Assembly (NCBI RefSeq): GCF_008039565.1
Contig: NZ_VDUX01000001.1
Coordinates: 310,001-374,000 of the forward strand
Direction of reading: 5' to 3'
Source of the DNA: Aeromicrobium terrae
Lineage (GTDB): Bacteria > Actinomycetota > Actinomycetes > Propionibacteriales > Nocardioidaceae
Length of the DNA stretch: 64,000 nucleotides
Below, piece by piece: positions 31,569 through 45,090 of the stretch (positions are counted from its first letter, which is position 1; the number at the start of each line of letters is the position of its first letter). The translations under genes were made by a program, and so were the position numbers. The notes under the pieces were generated by a model that saw nothing but the letters and a program-made list of their open reading frames with translations, did not search any database and was not told the DNA's origin.

Positions 31569-32540
31569 ATGCTCCGCTCGACTCGTGACCGACTCGCCGC
31601 CGCCGTCAGTGGCCTGGCGTGCCTGGCCGCGGCCGGGTGCGGGCTGCAGTCCGCGTCGGGCACCGTGCTGGACGCCGACCCCGCCGCCGTGAAGCACTAC
31701 GACTCGCTCGAGGGCGTGAAGGTCACGGTCGCGGCCAAGAACTTCACCGAGCAGCTCATCCTCGGCAACATGGTCTCGATCGTGCTGAACACCGCCGGCG
31801 CGGACGTCACCAACAACACCAACACCCCGGGGAGCTTCGGCGTCCGGCAGTCGCTGCTCAACGGCGACGCCAACATTTCGCCGGAGTACACGGGCACCGG
31901 CTGGATCAACTACCTCGGTCACGAGAAGCCGGTGAAGGGCGCGACGGAGCAGTGGAAGGCCGTCGACTCCGAGGACCGGAAGAAGAACGGCCTCACCTGG
32001 CTCGAGCCGGCACCGATGAACAACACCTACGCGTTCGCGATCCGCGAGAAGGCCGGCAAGCGGCTGAAGGTCACGAGGCTGTCGGACCTGAAGAGTCTGC
32101 CCAAGAAGGAGCTCACGTTCTGCGTCGAGAGCGAGTTCGCGAAGCGCAACGACGGGTTCGTGCCGATGCTCAAGACGTACGGCCTCACCCAGAAGGACCT
32201 CGGCAAGGTCACGACGCTCGACACCGGCGTCGTCTACACGGCCACCGCCAAGGGCACGTGCAACTTCGGCGAGGTGTTCACCACCGACGGCCGCATCCCC
32301 GGCCTGGGGCTCACCGTGCTCGAGGACGACCGGCGCTTCTTCCCGCTGTACAACCTCACCGAGGTCATCGACAGCAGGCTCCTCAGGGCGCATCCGGAGC
32401 TGAAGGAGATCTTCGCCGAGCTGAACCCCAAGCTCACCAACACGGTGATGCTGAAGCTCAACGCCAAGGTCGACGCCGACGGGGAGGACCCGGCGATCGT
32501 CGCCCTCGACTGGCTCAAGGCCGAGGGCTTGGTCCAGTAG
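31569..32540 (+). CDS. Osmoprotectant-binding lipoprotein (OpuAC/ProX-type)
   Basis: 323 residues. Lipoprotein signal with lipobox AAGC (Cys24). The mature part begins VKVTVAAKNFTEQLILGNM, the hallmark of quaternary-ammonium binding proteins, followed by ANISPEYTGTGWINYLG and a second lobe with KKELTFCVESEFAKRNDGF. Substrate is probably glycine betaine, choline or carnitine; which one cannot be decided from sequence. Last gene of the importer; ATG two bases after the permease stop. Confidence 0.92.
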   Translation: MLRSTRDRLAAAVSGLACLAAAGCGLQSASGTVLDADPAAVKHYDSLEGVKVTVAAKNFTEQLILGNMVSIVLNTAGADVTNNTNTPGSFGVRQSLLNGDANISPEYTGTGWINYLGHEKPVKGATEQWKAVDSEDRKKNGLTWLEPAPMNNTYAFAIREKAGKRLKVTRLSDLKSLPKKELTFCVESEFAKRNDGFVPMLKTYGLTQKDLGKVTTLDTGVVYTATAKGTCNFGEVFTTDGRIPGLGLTVLEDDRRFFPLYNLTEVIDSRLLRAHPELKEIFAELNPKLTNTVMLKLNAKVDADGEDPAIVALDWLKAEGLVQ

Positions 32541-32566
32541 CCGCAGAACACGTCGGGGCTCGCTGA

Positions 32567-32572
32567 TAGGCT
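32567..32572 (+). promoter_or_regulatory. Putative -10 box of the pyrimidine operon
   Basis: TAGGCT places a start site near 32579, giving a leader of about 55 bases that contains the PyrR-binding element. Confidence 0.55.
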
Positions 32573-32593
32573 GACGTCACGACAACCCGACAT

Positions 32594-32628
32594 CCTTTAA
32601 CGGCCGTCCCGTGAGGCGGAGAAGGAGG
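32594..32628 (+). promoter_or_regulatory. PyrR-binding leader element overlapping the pyrR ribosome binding site
   Basis: The stretch starts CCTTTAACGG, continues GTCCCGTGAGGCGGAGAAGG and ends in the Shine-Dalgarno AAGGAGG, 5 bases before the pyrR ATG. The GTCC(C)GTGAGGC hairpin core matches known PyrR-binding RNAs. CCTT at the 5' edge can pair with AAGG of the Shine-Dalgarno, so PyrR bound to UMP/UTP should block translation, the mode established for mycobacteria. No terminator follows. Confidence 0.8.
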
Positions 32629-32633
32629 TCAGA

Positions 32634-33215
32634 ATGGTCGCGCCGTCCGGTGCTGCCCGACCTGATCCGGTCCCAGCCGACGCCCGCACCGTTCTCGACG
32701 AGAACGACATCGCCCGGGCGCTCACGCGCATCACGCACGAGATCCTCGAGCGCAACCGCGGCTCCGCCGACGTGCTGCTGCTCGGCATCCCGACCCGCGG
32801 CGTCCACCTCGCGCACCGCGTCGCCCGCCGCATGAGCGAGGTCGAGGGCCGCGAGATCACTGCCGGCTCGCTCGACGTCACGATGTACCGCGACGACCTG
32901 CGGCTCAAGCCCGCGCGATCGCTGGAGCACACCGAGATCCCGGATGACATCGACGACCGCGTCGTCGTGCTCGTCGACGACGTCCTGTACTCCGGCCGCA
33001 CGATCCGCGCCGCCCTCGACGCCCTGAACGAGCTCGGCCGGCCCCGCCTGGTCCAGCTGGCGGTCCTCGTGGACCGGGGGCACCGCGAGCTGCCGATCCG
33101 CGCCGACTTCGTCGGCAAGAACCTGCCGACGTCCCTGGCCGAGAAGGTCAAGGTCACGCTCGTCGAGACCGACGACGTCGACGCCGTCACGATCGTCGGA
33201 GGTGCGCCGGCATGA
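32634..33215 (+). CDS. pyrR: Pyrimidine operon regulator PyrR / uracil phosphoribosyltransferase
   Basis: 193 residues. RNA-binding regulator of pyr genes with PRTase fold. PRPP loop [18 protein letters not shown] (about residues 106-123), the [12 protein letters not shown] segment and [10 protein letters not shown]. It heads pyrR-pyrB-pyrC-carA-carB-pyrF and probably regulates the operon through the leader just upstream. Overlaps pyrB by 4 bases. Confidence 0.96.
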   Translation: MVAPSGAARPDPVPADARTVLDENDIARALTRITHEILERNRGSADVLLLGIPTRGVHLAHRVARRMSEVEGREITAGSLDVTMYRDDLRLKPARSLEHTEIPDDIDDRVVVLVDDVLYSGRTIRAALDALNELGRPRLVQLAVLVDRGHRELPIRADFVGKNLPTSLAEKVKVTLVETDDVDAVTIVGGAPA

Positions 33216-34186
33216 CGTTCACCCACCTGCTGAGTGCGGCCGACCTGAGTCGCGAGGACGCCGTCCGGATCCTCGACACGGCCGAGGAGCTCCTCTCGGT
33301 CGCGAGCCGGCCGATCAAGAAGCTGCCCACCCTGCGCGGGCGCACCGTGGTCAACCTGTTCTTCGAGGACTCGACCCGCACGCGCATCTCGTTCGAGGCC
33401 GCGGCCAAGCGGCTCTCCGCCGACGTCATCAACTTCTCGGCCAAGGGATCGAGCGTGTCCAAGGGGGAGAGCCTCAAGGACACCGCGCTCACCCTGCAGG
33501 CCATGGGCGCCGACGCGGTCGTCGTGCGGCACCACCACTCCGGCGCGCCGCACCGCCTGGCCCACGCCCAGTGGACGCAGGGCGCCGTGGTCAACGCCGG
33601 CGACGGCACGCACGAGCACCCCACGCAGGCGCTGCTCGACGCGTTCACGATGCGCCGCCACCTCGTCGGCGGGGGTGCCGGGCCGTTGGGCGGCAAAGGG
33701 CAGAGCCTGGAGGGCAAGAACATCACCATCGTGGGTGACGTGCTGCACAGCCGGGTCGCCCGGTCGAACGCGCTGCTGCTGGACACCCTCGGCGCGCACG
33801 TCACGCTCGTCGCGCCGCCCACGCTGCTGCCGGTCGGCGTCGACCACTGGCCGGTGCAGACGTCGTACGACCTCGACGCCGCGATGGAGAAGTCCGACGC
33901 CGTGATGATGCTGCGCGTGCAGCGCGAGCGGATGAACGCCGCGTTCTTCCCGAGCGCCCGCGAGTACAGCCGCCGCTACGGCCTCGACGTCGCCCGGATG
34001 AACCGGCTGCCCGACCACGCCATCGTCATGCACCCCGGCCCGATGAACCGCGGCATGGAGATCAACGCCGACGTCGCCGACTCGGACCGCTCGGTCATCG
34101 TCGAGCAGGTCACCAACGGCGTCGCCGTCCGCATGGCCGTCCTGTACCTGCTGCTCGGCGGAGCGGCCGAGGAGGAGAACGAATGA
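33212..34186 (+). CDS. pyrB: Aspartate carbamoyltransferase catalytic subunit
   Basis: 324 residues. Carbamoyl-phosphate loop [15 protein letters not shown] (STRT, about residues 52-55), [22 protein letters not shown] and the aspartate-side [11 protein letters not shown]. No pyrI regulatory subunit is present. Starts in the pyrR stop (ATGA) and ends in the pyrC start (ATGA). Confidence 0.97.
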   Translation: MTFTHLLSAADLSREDAVRILDTAEELLSVASRPIKKLPTLRGRTVVNLFFEDSTRTRISFEAAAKRLSADVINFSAKGSSVSKGESLKDTALTLQAMGADAVVVRHHHSGAPHRLAHAQWTQGAVVNAGDGTHEHPTQALLDAFTMRRHLVGGGAGPLGGKGQSLEGKNITIVGDVLHSRVARSNALLLDTLGAHVTLVAPPTLLPVGVDHWPVQTSYDLDAAMEKSDAVMMLRVQRERMNAAFFPSAREYSRRYGLDVARMNRLPDHAIVMHPGPMNRGMEINADVADSDRSVIVEQVTNGVAVRMAVLYLLLGGAAEEENE

Positions 34187-35484
34187 GCACCACCGTCATC
34201 CGCAACGCCCGCCTGCTCGACGAGGACGTCGTGGACCTGCTGATCGAGGACGGGGCGTTCACCGCGGTCGGCACCGGCCTGGACGCGCCCGCGGACGCAC
34301 ACGAGGTGGATGCCACCGACCTGGTCGCGCTGCCCGGACTCGTCGACCTGCACACGCACGTGCGCGAGCCCGGCCGCGAGGACGCGGAGACCGTGCTCAC
34401 CGGCTCCCGGGCGGCCGCGCGAGGCGGCTTCACCTGCGTCCACGCCATGGCCAACACCGACCCGGTCGCCGACACCGCCGGCGTCGTCGAGCAGGTCTGG
34501 CGGCTCGGGCTCGAGGGCGGCTTCTGCGACGTCCAGCCCGTCGGCGCCGTCACGGTCGGCCTCGGGGGAGAGCGGCTCGCCGAGCTCGGCGCGATGGCCG
34601 ACTCCGCCGCCGGCGTCCGGGTCTTCTCCGACGACGGCAAGTGCGTCTCCGACGCCGTGCTGATGCGCCGCGCCTTGGAGTACGTCAAGGCGTTCGACGG
34701 CGTCATCGCCCAGCACGCCCAGGAGCCGCGGCTCACCGAGGGCGCCCAGATGAACGAGGGCCCGCTGTCCGGCGAGCTCGGACTCACCGGGTGGCCGGCG
34801 GTCGCCGAGGAGGCGATCGTCGCCCGCGACGTCCTGCTCGCCGAGCACGTCGGGTCGCGGCTGCACGTCTGCCACGTGTCCACGCGCGGCTCGGTCGAGA
34901 TCATCCGCTGGGCCAAGAGCCGCGGCATCAACGTCACGGCCGAGGTCACCCCGCACCATCTGCTCCTCAGCGACGAGGTGGTCCGCAGCTACGACCCCAT
35001 CTACAAGGTCAACCCGCCGCTGCGCTCCGCCGACGACGTCCAGGCCGTGCGCGAGGCGCTGGCCGACGGCACCATCGACGTCGTGGCCACCGATCACGCC
35101 CCGCACCCCATGGAGGACAAGGAGTGCGAGTGGTCGGCCGCCGCGTTCGGCATGCTCGGCCTGGAGACGGCCCTGTCGGTGGTCCAGCAGACGATGGTCG
35201 ACCCCGGCCTGTTGACCTGGGCCGACGTCGCCGGACGGATGTCCTACCGTCCGGCCGAGATCGGCCGCGTGGCCGGGCACGGCCGCCCGATCGCCGTCGG
35301 GGAGCCGGCCAACCTCGCGCTGGTCGACCCGTCGGCGGAGCGCGTCGTCGAGGCCACCGACACGGCCTCCCTCTCGCGCAACACGCCCTACGCCGGCCTG
35401 ACCGTCCCCGGTCGGGTCGTCGCCACCTTCCTCCGGGGCCGGGCCACCGTCCTCGACGGCGAGCTGCAGGAGGTCTACGCATGA
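34183..35484 (+). CDS. pyrC: Dihydroorotase
   Basis: 433 residues, class I type. Zinc motif [16 protein letters not shown] (about residues 55-70), later metal His in AQHAQEP and CHVSTRG, and the catalytic-Asp motif TDHAPHP (about residue 305). It closes carbamoyl-aspartate to dihydroorotate. ATG 34183 overlaps pyrB; the stop overlaps the carA ATG. Confidence 0.97.
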   Translation: MSTTVIRNARLLDEDVVDLLIEDGAFTAVGTGLDAPADAHEVDATDLVALPGLVDLHTHVREPGREDAETVLTGSRAAARGGFTCVHAMANTDPVADTAGVVEQVWRLGLEGGFCDVQPVGAVTVGLGGERLAELGAMADSAAGVRVFSDDGKCVSDAVLMRRALEYVKAFDGVIAQHAQEPRLTEGAQMNEGPLSGELGLTGWPAVAEEAIVARDVLLAEHVGSRLHVCHVSTRGSVEIIRWAKSRGINVTAEVTPHHLLLSDEVVRSYDPIYKVNPPLRSADDVQAVREALADGTIDVVATDHAPHPMEDKECEWSAAAFGMLGLETALSVVQQTMVDPGLLTWADVAGRMSYRPAEIGRVAGHGRPIAVGEPANLALVDPSAERVVEATDTASLSRNTPYAGLTVPGRVVATFLRGRATVLDGELQEVYA

Positions 35485-36604
35485 GTGACGCGGTCCTCGT
35501 CCTGGAGGACGGGCGGACGTTCCACGGCCAGGCCTACGGCGCGCGCGGCACCACGGTCGCCGAGGTGGTGTTCGCCACCGGCATGACCGGCTACCAGGAG
35601 ACGCTCACCGACCCGTCCTACCGCGGCCAGATCGTCGTGATGACGGCCCCGCACATCGGCAACACCGGCGCCAACACCACCGACTTCGAGTCCGGGCGCG
35701 TGTGGGTCGACGGCTACGTGGTGCGCGACCCGGCACGCGTGCCGAGCAGCTGGCGCTCGCAGCGGTCCCTCGACGACCTGCTCGTCGAGCAGAACGTGGT
35801 CGGCATCAGCGGCATCGACACCCGCGCGCTCACCCGGCACCTGCGCGAGCGCGGGTCCATGCGCGGCGTCGTCAGCTCGGAGACCTCCGACGTCGCGTCG
35901 CTGCTCGGTCAGGTGCGGTCGGCCCCGACGATGGCCGGCTCCAACTTCCTCGACGACGTCACCACTCCCGAGCCGTACGTCGTGCACGCACGCGGCGAGA
36001 AGCGGTTCACCGTCGCCGCCGTCGACCTCGGCATCAAGGGGATGACGCCCCGGCGGATGGCCGAGCGCGGCATCGAGGTGCACGTCCTCCCGGCGTCGTC
36101 GACGATCGACGACATCGAGCGCCTCGGCGCCGACGGCGTGTTCATGTCGAACGGACCGGGCGACCCCAGCACCGCCGACCACGCGGTGGAGCTGCTGCAG
36201 GAGGTCCTGCGCCGGAGGCTGCCGTACTTCGGCATCTGCCTGGGCAACCAGATCTTCGGCCGGGCCCTGGGCCGTGGCACGTACAAGCTCACGTACGGCC
36301 ACCGCGGCATCAACCAGCCGGTGCAGGACCGCACCACCGGCAAGGTCGAGGTCACCGCGCACAACCACGGCTTCGCGGTCGACGCTCCGCTGGACGGCTC
36401 GTTCTCCACGCCGTTCGGCTCGGCCCACGTCACGCACGTCTGCCTGAACGACGACGTCGTCGAGGGCATCGCCCTGCTCGACGCGCCGGGCTTCAGCGTG
36501 CAGTACCACCCGGAGGCTGCGGCCGGACCGCACGACGCCGCCTATCTCTTCGACCGATTCGCCGATCTCATGGCTTCGACCAGCTCAACCACCGGGAGGG
36601 CCTG

Positions 36605-36605
<1 letters not shown>
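35481..36605 (+). CDS. carA: Carbamoyl-phosphate synthase small (glutaminase) subunit
   Basis: 374 residues. N-terminal CPSase domain ([14 protein letters not shown]) and C-terminal class I glutaminase with Cys in FGICLGNQ, the HNHGFAV segment, and His-Glu in [12 protein letters not shown]. It makes ammonia for CarB. The last ~10 residues ([10 protein letters not shown]) are low-complexity and are encoded by DNA resembling the palindromic repeat near yebC. The stop overlaps the carB ATG (TGATG). Confidence 0.96.
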
Positions 36606-39915
<3,310 letters not shown>

Positions 39916-39919
<4 letters not shown>

Positions 39920-40776
39920 AGTCAGGATTCGGCGCTCGAGCCCGCGCGGCGATGGACGCCTACGGGCCGCTGTGCGTGGGCATCGACCCGCACGCGGCGC
40001 TGATCGAGGAGTGGGGGCTCCCCGACTCGGTCGAGGGCCTCGAGCGGTTCGCGGCGACGTGCGTCGAGGCGTTCGCCGGGCACGTGGCGTTCGTGAAGCC
40101 GCAGTCGGCCTTCTTCGAGCGGTTCGGCGCCGGGGGAGTGGCCGTGCTGGAGCGCACGATCCAGGACCTCCGGCACACCGGCACGCTGGTGCTCCTCGAC
40201 GTGAAGCGCGGCGACATCGGCAGCACCGCGGCCGCCTACGCCGAGGCCTACCTCGACGAGGACAGCCCGATGTGCGCGGACGCCGTCACGGTTAGCCCGT
40301 ACCTCGGCTTCGGCTCGCTGGAGCCGTTCTTCGAGACCGCCGAGCGGAACGACACCGGCGTCTTCGTCCTGGCGTTGACCTCCAACCCGGAGGGGCCGCA
40401 GGTTCAGCGAGCACGGCAGGGCGACACCGAGGGGACCGTCGCCGGTTCGGTGCTGGCGCAGCTCAAGGCGCTGAACGGCGACCGCACGCCGATGGGGCCG
40501 TTCGGTGCGGTCATCGGCGCGACGCTCGAGACACTCGACGAGGACGTCGCGTTCAACGGGCCGATCCTCGCGCCCGGGCTCGGCGCCCAGGGCGGCACGG
40601 CCGACGACGTCGCCCGGCTGTTCGGGCCGGTCGCCGACCGAGTCCTCCCGTCCACCTCACGGGGGGTCCTGAAGGCCGGGCCCGACCCGGCCGCACTCCG
40701 CGATTCTGCTGCTCAGGTCAATGCGGAACTTGTACGCTCGCTGGAGATGTACCGGACGTCCAGGAGCCCTGCATGA
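39916..40776 (+). CDS. pyrF: Orotidine 5'-phosphate decarboxylase, actinobacterial type
   Basis: 286 residues, longer than the enteric enzyme and typical of the family 2 OMPDC. Seen: [23 protein letters not shown], the catalytic [21 protein letters not shown] (Lys/Asp/Lys-Asp array) and the phosphate loop LPSTSRGVL. Last pyrimidine enzyme in the operon. Its TGA lies inside the ATGATG that starts the following lipoprotein, so they are coupled. pyrD and pyrE-type genes are not in the window. Confidence 0.96.
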
Positions 40777-41204
40777 TGCGTGCCGTCGCGTTGATGGTCA
40801 CCGCTGTGCTGGCGCTCGTCACCCTCTCGGCCTGCGGGAGCGACGACCCGTACTGCGGCGAGGTCAAGGAGCACGAGTCCACGCTCAACACGTTCGGCCA
40901 GAAGCGGACCACGACGGCCTACACCGGCTACGCCCGCACGTTCCGAGCCGTCGCCAAGGTCGCGCCCGCGTCGGTGAAGCCCGACTGGACCGCGATCGCC
41001 AAGGTCACCGAAGGCGTCCTGGCTGCCCAGGACGAGGTCGGGGTCAAGCTCGAGCAGATGACCGACACCGCTCGGGTCAAGAAGCTCAGCACTGCCCAGC
41101 TCAAGAAGCTCAACAACGCGTATGAGGCGTTCAACAAGACGGCCGACCAACGGCGGGCCGTCGTGAAGAATGTCCAGCAGGAATGCGACATCAAGCTCAC
41201 GTGA
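40773..41204 (+). CDS. Small secreted lipoprotein of unknown function (paralogue of 7588-8046)
   Basis: 143 residues, function unknown. Signal peptide with lipobox LSAC (Cys21), then DDPYCGEVKEHESTLN, a helical middle with PASVKPDWTAI, a Lys/Asn/Ala-rich stretch, and a second cysteine in ECDIKLT at the C-terminus. AGGAG 6 bases upstream supports ATG 40773; ATG 40776 is also possible. Its layout mirrors the lipoprotein coupled to apt. It sits between pyrF and mihF, a junction that is normally direct in actinobacteria. Confidence 0.88.
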   Translation: MMRAVALMVTAVLALVTLSACGSDDPYCGEVKEHESTLNTFGQKRTTTAYTGYARTFRAVAKVAPASVKPDWTAIAKVTEGVLAAQDEVGVKLEQMTDTARVKKLSTAQLKKLNNAYEAFNKTADQRRAVVKNVQQECDIKLT

Positions 41205-41249
41205 CCCCCTCGCGTGCGCTCGCACTCCGAACAACAGAGAGGTGAAGTT

Positions 41250-41582
41250 GTGGCACTCCCCATCTTGACGCCCGAGCAGCGTCAGGCAGCACTCGAGAAG
41301 GCCGCGCAAGCACGTCAGCTGCGAGCCGAGGTGAAGAACCGACTCAAGAACTCCGGCGCCACCCTCGCGGAGGTCATCCAGGAGTCCAAGGCCAACGAGA
41401 TCATCGCGAAGCTCAAGGTCAAGGACCTCCTGCAGTCCATGCCCGGCGTGGGCAAGGTCCGCGCCCAGGAGATCATGCAGCGCATCGGGATCGCCGACAG
41501 CCGGCGGCTCCGGGGCCTGGGGGCCAACCAGATCGCGGCCCTCCTGAAGGAGTTCGGCGGCCGAGACGGAAACCGTGGCTGA
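41250..41582 (+). CDS. mihF: Actinobacterial integration host factor MihF
   Basis: 110 residues from GTG 41250, preceded by AGAGAGG with 7-base spacing; the frame is open from 41214 but family members start MALP. N-terminal basic helix ([15 protein letters not shown]) followed by the helix-two-turn-helix DNA-binding region with [19 protein letters not shown] and [10 protein letters not shown]. Nucleoid-associated protein that bends DNA, unrelated to enteric IHF. The usual neighbour is gmk, which it overlaps by 8 bases. Confidence 0.95.
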   Translation: MALPILTPEQRQAALEKAAQARQLRAEVKNRLKNSGATLAEVIQESKANEIIAKLKVKDLLQSMPGVGKVRAQEIMQRIGIADSRRLRGLGANQIAALLKEFGGRDGNRG

Positions 41583-42198
41583 CGGGTCACCCCCGATCGG
41601 CAGCCCCTCCGTCCCAGCCACCCGTCTCGTCGTCCTTGCCGGCCCCACGGCGGTCGGCAAGGGCACGGTCGCGGCGTGTGTGCGCCGCGATCACCCGGAC
41701 ATCTGGATCTCGGTGTCCGTCACCACCCGTCGGCCCCGACCAGGCGAGGTCGACGGGGTGCACTACCACTTCGTCTCCGACGCGGAATTCGACCGGCTCA
41801 TCGCCGAGGACGGACTCCTCGAGTGGGCCGTCGTGCACGGCGCGTCGCGCTACGGAACGCCGCGTGCCCCCGTCGAGGAGCACCTCGCCGCCGGAGTGCC
41901 CTCGCTCCTGGAGATCGACCTCCAGGGCGCCCGCCAGGTCCGCGAGCGCATGCCCGAGGCCCTGATGTGCTTCCTCGCCCCGCCGGACATGGCCGAGCTG
42001 GAGCGCCGGCTCGTCGGGCGCGGCACCGAGGACGCGGAGGAGCGGGCCCGGCGCCTGCGCACCGCCGTCGACGAGCTCGCCGCGGAGTCCGAGTTCGACG
42101 TCACCATCGTCAACACCGACGTCGCCGAAGCGTGTTCGCAGTTGGTAGACTTGATCCGTTCCGGCACCAGCCGCGACACCACCCCCAATCTTTCGTAA
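41575..42198 (+). CDS. gmk: Guanylate kinase
   Basis: 207 residues. P-loop [11 protein letters not shown] (about residues 22-32), GMP-binding [21 protein letters not shown], and the lid region with [13 protein letters not shown] start in the mihF 3' end. The promoter-like element for rpoZ lies inside its last 20 codons. Confidence 0.96.
   Translation: MADGSPPIGSPSVPATRLVVLAGPTAVGKGTVAACVRRDHPDIWISVSVTTRRPRPGEVDGVHYHFVSDAEFDRLIAEDGLLEWAVVHGASRYGTPRAPVEEHLAAGVPSLLEIDLQGARQVRERMPEALMCFLAPPDMAELERRLVGRGTEDAEERARRLRTAVDELAAESEFDVTIVNTDVAEACSQLVDLIRSGTSRDTTPNLS
42146..42151 (+). promoter_or_regulatory. Putative extended -10 promoter for rpoZ inside gmk
   Basis: TTGGTAGACT gives an extended -10 (TGGTAGACT) about 75 bases before the rpoZ GTG. 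The resulting leader ends with a small GGCC-loop-GGCC hairpin (42200-42214 region) just before the GGGAGG ribosome binding site. Confidence 0.45.
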
Positions 42199-42224
42199 GG
42201 CCTGAAAACGGCCGGGAGGCACCT

Positions 42225-42539
42225 GTGACCACCACGCGCTCCGTCGCCGAGGGCATCACCAACCCGCCCATCGACGACCTGCTCGAGAAGTCGGACTCCA
42301 AGTACAAGCTCGTCCTGTACAGCGCCAAGCGGGCCCGGCAGATCAACGCGTACTACTCGCAGCTGGGCGAGGGCCTGCTCGAGTACGTCGGCCCCCTGCT
42401 GGAGACGCACGTGCAGGAGAAGCCGCTGTCGATCGCGCTGCGCGAGATCAACGGCGACCTGCTGACCGTCGAGGACATCGACGGCACGGAGGAGGCCACG
42501 GCCTCCGCCGACGACGCGTCCGAGGACACCGGAGCCTGA
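42225..42539 (+). CDS. rpoZ: RNA polymerase omega subunit
   Basis: 104 residues from GTG 42225 with GGGAGG 5 bases upstream. Seen: the conserved [20 protein letters not shown] and [11 protein letters not shown] helices, then [11 protein letters not shown], and an acidic, alanine-rich tail. Aids assembly and ppGpp response of RNA polymerase. It precedes coaBC, as is usual. Confidence 0.95.
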   Translation: MTTTRSVAEGITNPPIDDLLEKSDSKYKLVLYSAKRARQINAYYSQLGEGLLEYVGPLLETHVQEKPLSIALREINGDLLTVEDIDGTEEATASADDASEDTGA

Positions 42540-42540
42540 C

Positions 42541-43746
42541 CTGAGCGAGATCGTCCTCGGCGTCTCAGGCGGCATTGCGTCCTACAAGGCCGCGTCACTG
42601 CTGCGCCTGCTCACCGAGTCCGGTCACTCCGTCACGGTCGTCCCCACCGAGGCCGCGCTGAAGTTCGTCGGCGCCCCCACGTGGGAGGCGCTGTCGGGCC
42701 GTCCGGTGCACACCGACGTCTTCGAGGACGTCCACGAGGTGCCGCACGTCCGGCTCGGCCAGCACGCCGACCTCGTCGTCGTCGCGCCCTCCACCGCCAA
42801 CCTGCTGGCCAAGGCAGCGCACGGCCTGGCCGACGACCTGCTCACCAACACGCTGCTCACCGCGCGCTGTCCGGTGCTGTTCGCCCCGGCCATGCACACC
42901 GAGATGTGGCTGAACGCGGCCACGCAGCACAACGTCGAGCTGCTGCGCTCGCGCGGGTTCTCCGTGCTGGAGCCCGCCAGCGGCCGGCTCACCGGCGCCG
43001 ACACCGGGCCCGGACGTCTTCCCGAGCCCGAGCAGATCTACACGGCGTGCGTGAACCTCCTCGACGAGCGCCCGCGCGACCTCCAGGGCAAGCACGTCGT
43101 GGTCTCCGCCGGCGGCACGCGCGAGTACCTCGACCCCGTCCGGTTCCTGGGCAATCGCTCGTCCGGGCTCCAGGGCTATGCCCTCGCCGAGGCCGCCATC
43201 GCGCGTGGTGCCACGGTCACGGTGGTGTCGGCCAACGTCGCGCTCCCGGATCCTGCCGGCGCGGAGATCGTCCGCGTGGTGAGCACCGAGGACATGCGCC
43301 GCGAGGTGCTCTCCGCCGCTGCCGATGCCGACGCGGTGGTCATGGCCGCCGCCCCGGCCGACTTCCGGCCCGCGGAGCGCGTCGACGCCAAGATCAAGAA
43401 GACCCCGGACGGCACCACGCCCGACATCCAGCTGGTCGAGAACCCCGACATCCTGGCCGAGCTCGTCCGCACGCGGCCCGAGAAGAAGCCGATGATCGTC
43501 GGGTTCGCCGCCGAGACCGGCGACGACCGCGGCTCCGTCCTCGACCACGCCCGCGCCAAGCTCGAGCGCAAGGGCTGCGACCTGCTCGTCGTCAACGACG
43601 TCAGCGGCGAGCGGGTGTTCGGCCAGGCCGACAGCGAGGTCGTGATCCTCGGCGCGGACGGCACCGAGGCACCCGTGCCGCACGGCCCGAAGCTGTCCGT
43701 CGCCCACGCCGTCTGGGACGCGGTCGTGGACCGACTCGGCCAATGA
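42541..43746 (+). CDS. coaBC: Bifunctional phosphopantothenoylcysteine decarboxylase/synthetase CoaBC, probable CTG start
   Basis: 401 residues if read from CTG 42541. Homology begins with SEIVLGVSGGIASYKAA, immediately after that codon. In this frame there is no ATG, GTG or TTG between the upstream stop (near 42463) and GTG 42703, which would delete the flavin-binding N-terminus. GGAG sits 6 bases before the CTG. CoaC half (about 1-180) with VGAPTWEALSGRPV and PAMHTEMW; CoaB half from about 185 with SAGGTREYLDPVRFLGN and KLERKGCDLLVVNDVS. Two steps of coenzyme A synthesis. Confidence 0.92.
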   Translation: MSEIVLGVSGGIASYKAASLLRLLTESGHSVTVVPTEAALKFVGAPTWEALSGRPVHTDVFEDVHEVPHVRLGQHADLVVVAPSTANLLAKAAHGLADDLLTNTLLTARCPVLFAPAMHTEMWLNAATQHNVELLRSRGFSVLEPASGRLTGADTGPGRLPEPEQIYTACVNLLDERPRDLQGKHVVVSAGGTREYLDPVRFLGNRSSGLQGYALAEAAIARGATVTVVSANVALPDPAGAEIVRVVSTEDMRREVLSAAADADAVVMAAAPADFRPAERVDAKIKKTPDGTTPDIQLVENPDILAELVRTRPEKKPMIVGFAAETGDDRGSVLDHARAKLERKGCDLLVVNDVSGERVFGQADSEVVILGADGTEAPVPHGPKLSVAHAVWDAVVDRLGQ

Positions 43747-43787
43747 CCGCTTTTCGGACTCCTCCGCCAGCATGCGGACAGAGCGTC

Positions 43788-43793
43788 TAGACT
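43788..43793 (+). promoter_or_regulatory. Putative -10 box for metK
   Basis: TAGACT would start a leader of about 58 bases before GTG 43858. The leader is too short for a known SAM riboswitch class and no strong fold is seen. Confidence 0.45.
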
Positions 43794-43857
43794 GCCTGCA
43801 GTTACCGCTGCTCGACGGACAGGTCCGTCGGCGCCGAATCATCCTCCAGGAGCTTGA

Positions 43858-45045
43858 GTGAGCCGTTTCTTCACGTCCGAGTCCGTGACCGAGGGTCACC
43901 CGGACAAGATCGCCGACCAGATCAGCGACAGCATCCTCGACGCCCTGCTCGCGCAGGACCCGAAGAGCCGCGTCGCGTGCGAGACCTTCGTGACGACCGG
44001 CCTCGCGCTCGTCGGTGGCGAGATCACCACGCAGGCCCAGATCGACTACAACGCGATCATCCGTGAGCGCATCCTCGAGATCGGCTACGACGCCTCCGAG
44101 AAGGGCTACGACGGCAAGACCGCGTCGGTCCAGATCGCCCTCGACCCGCAGTCGCCCGACATCGCCCAGGGCGTCGACAACTCCGAGGACACGCGCCGCT
44201 ACGCCTCCGACGACGAGCTCGACCGTCAGGGCGCGGGCGACCAGGGCCTCATGTTCGGCTACGCGTGCGACGAGACCCCCGAGCTGATGCCGCTGCCGAT
44301 CACCATCGCGCACCGCCTCGCCGAGCAGCTCACCGCGGTCCGCAAGGACGGCACGCTGCCGTACCTGCGCCCGGACGGCAAGACCCAGGTCACCATCGAG
44401 TACGACGACGACCTCAAGCCGGTGCGCGTCGAGGCGATCGTCATCTCCACCCAGCACGAGGACGGCCTCGACCTCGAGGGCCAGCTCGAGCCGGACCTGC
44501 AGAAGCACGTCATCGACTCGGTGCTGAGCCAGTACGACATCGACTCGTCGGACTACAAGCTGCACATCAACCCCACCGGCAAGTTCGTGATCGGCGGCCC
44601 GCAGGGCGACGCCGGCCTCACCGGCCGCAAGATCATCGTCGACACCTACGGCGGCTACGCCCGTCACGGTGGTGGCGCGTTCTCCGGCAAGGACCCGAGC
44701 AAGGTCGACCGCTCCGCCGCCTACGCGATGCGCTGGGTCGCCAAGAACATCGTTGCGGCCGGCCTGGCCACGAAGGCCGAGGCCCAGGTCGCCTACGCCA
44801 TCGGCGTGGCGAAGCCGGTCGGCTTCTACGTCGACACCTACGGCACGGAGACCGTCCCGGTCGAGAAGATCACCGAGGCCGTCCTCGAGGTCTTCGACCT
44901 GCGTCCGGGCGCCATCGTCCGCGACCTCGACCTGCTGCGTCCCATCTACGTACAGACCGCCGCGTACGGCCACTTCGGCCGTGCGGGCCTGCCGTGGGAG
45001 TCCACGGACCGCGCCGAGGCGCTGAAGGCCGCCGCCGGCGCCTGA
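43858..45045 (+). CDS. metK: S-adenosylmethionine synthetase
   Basis: 395 residues. GTG start with AGGAG 5 bases upstream. Seen: [39 protein letters not shown] (the GAGDQG motif), and the P-loop-like [19 protein letters not shown] (about residues 267-285). Makes SAM from methionine and ATP in the cytosol. It has its own promoter-like element after coaBC. Confidence 0.97.
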   Translation: MSRFFTSESVTEGHPDKIADQISDSILDALLAQDPKSRVACETFVTTGLALVGGEITTQAQIDYNAIIRERILEIGYDASEKGYDGKTASVQIALDPQSPDIAQGVDNSEDTRRYASDDELDRQGAGDQGLMFGYACDETPELMPLPITIAHRLAEQLTAVRKDGTLPYLRPDGKTQVTIEYDDDLKPVRVEAIVISTQHEDGLDLEGQLEPDLQKHVIDSVLSQYDIDSSDYKLHINPTGKFVIGGPQGDAGLTGRKIIVDTYGGYARHGGGAFSGKDPSKVDRSAAYAMRWVAKNIVAAGLATKAEAQVAYAIGVAKPVGFYVDTYGTETVPVEKITEAVLEVFDLRPGAIVRDLDLLRPIYVQTAAYGHFGRAGLPWESTDRAEALKAAAGA

Positions 45046-45090
45046 CCCGCTCTCGGTGATCGAGTGCCTGCGAGCGCCAGCGACGTCGTT

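Noticed and set aside
43794-43857. SAM riboswitch before metK
   Set aside because: The leader is about 58 bases and lacks conserved cores of SAM-I, SAM-II or SAM-IV that I can recognise.
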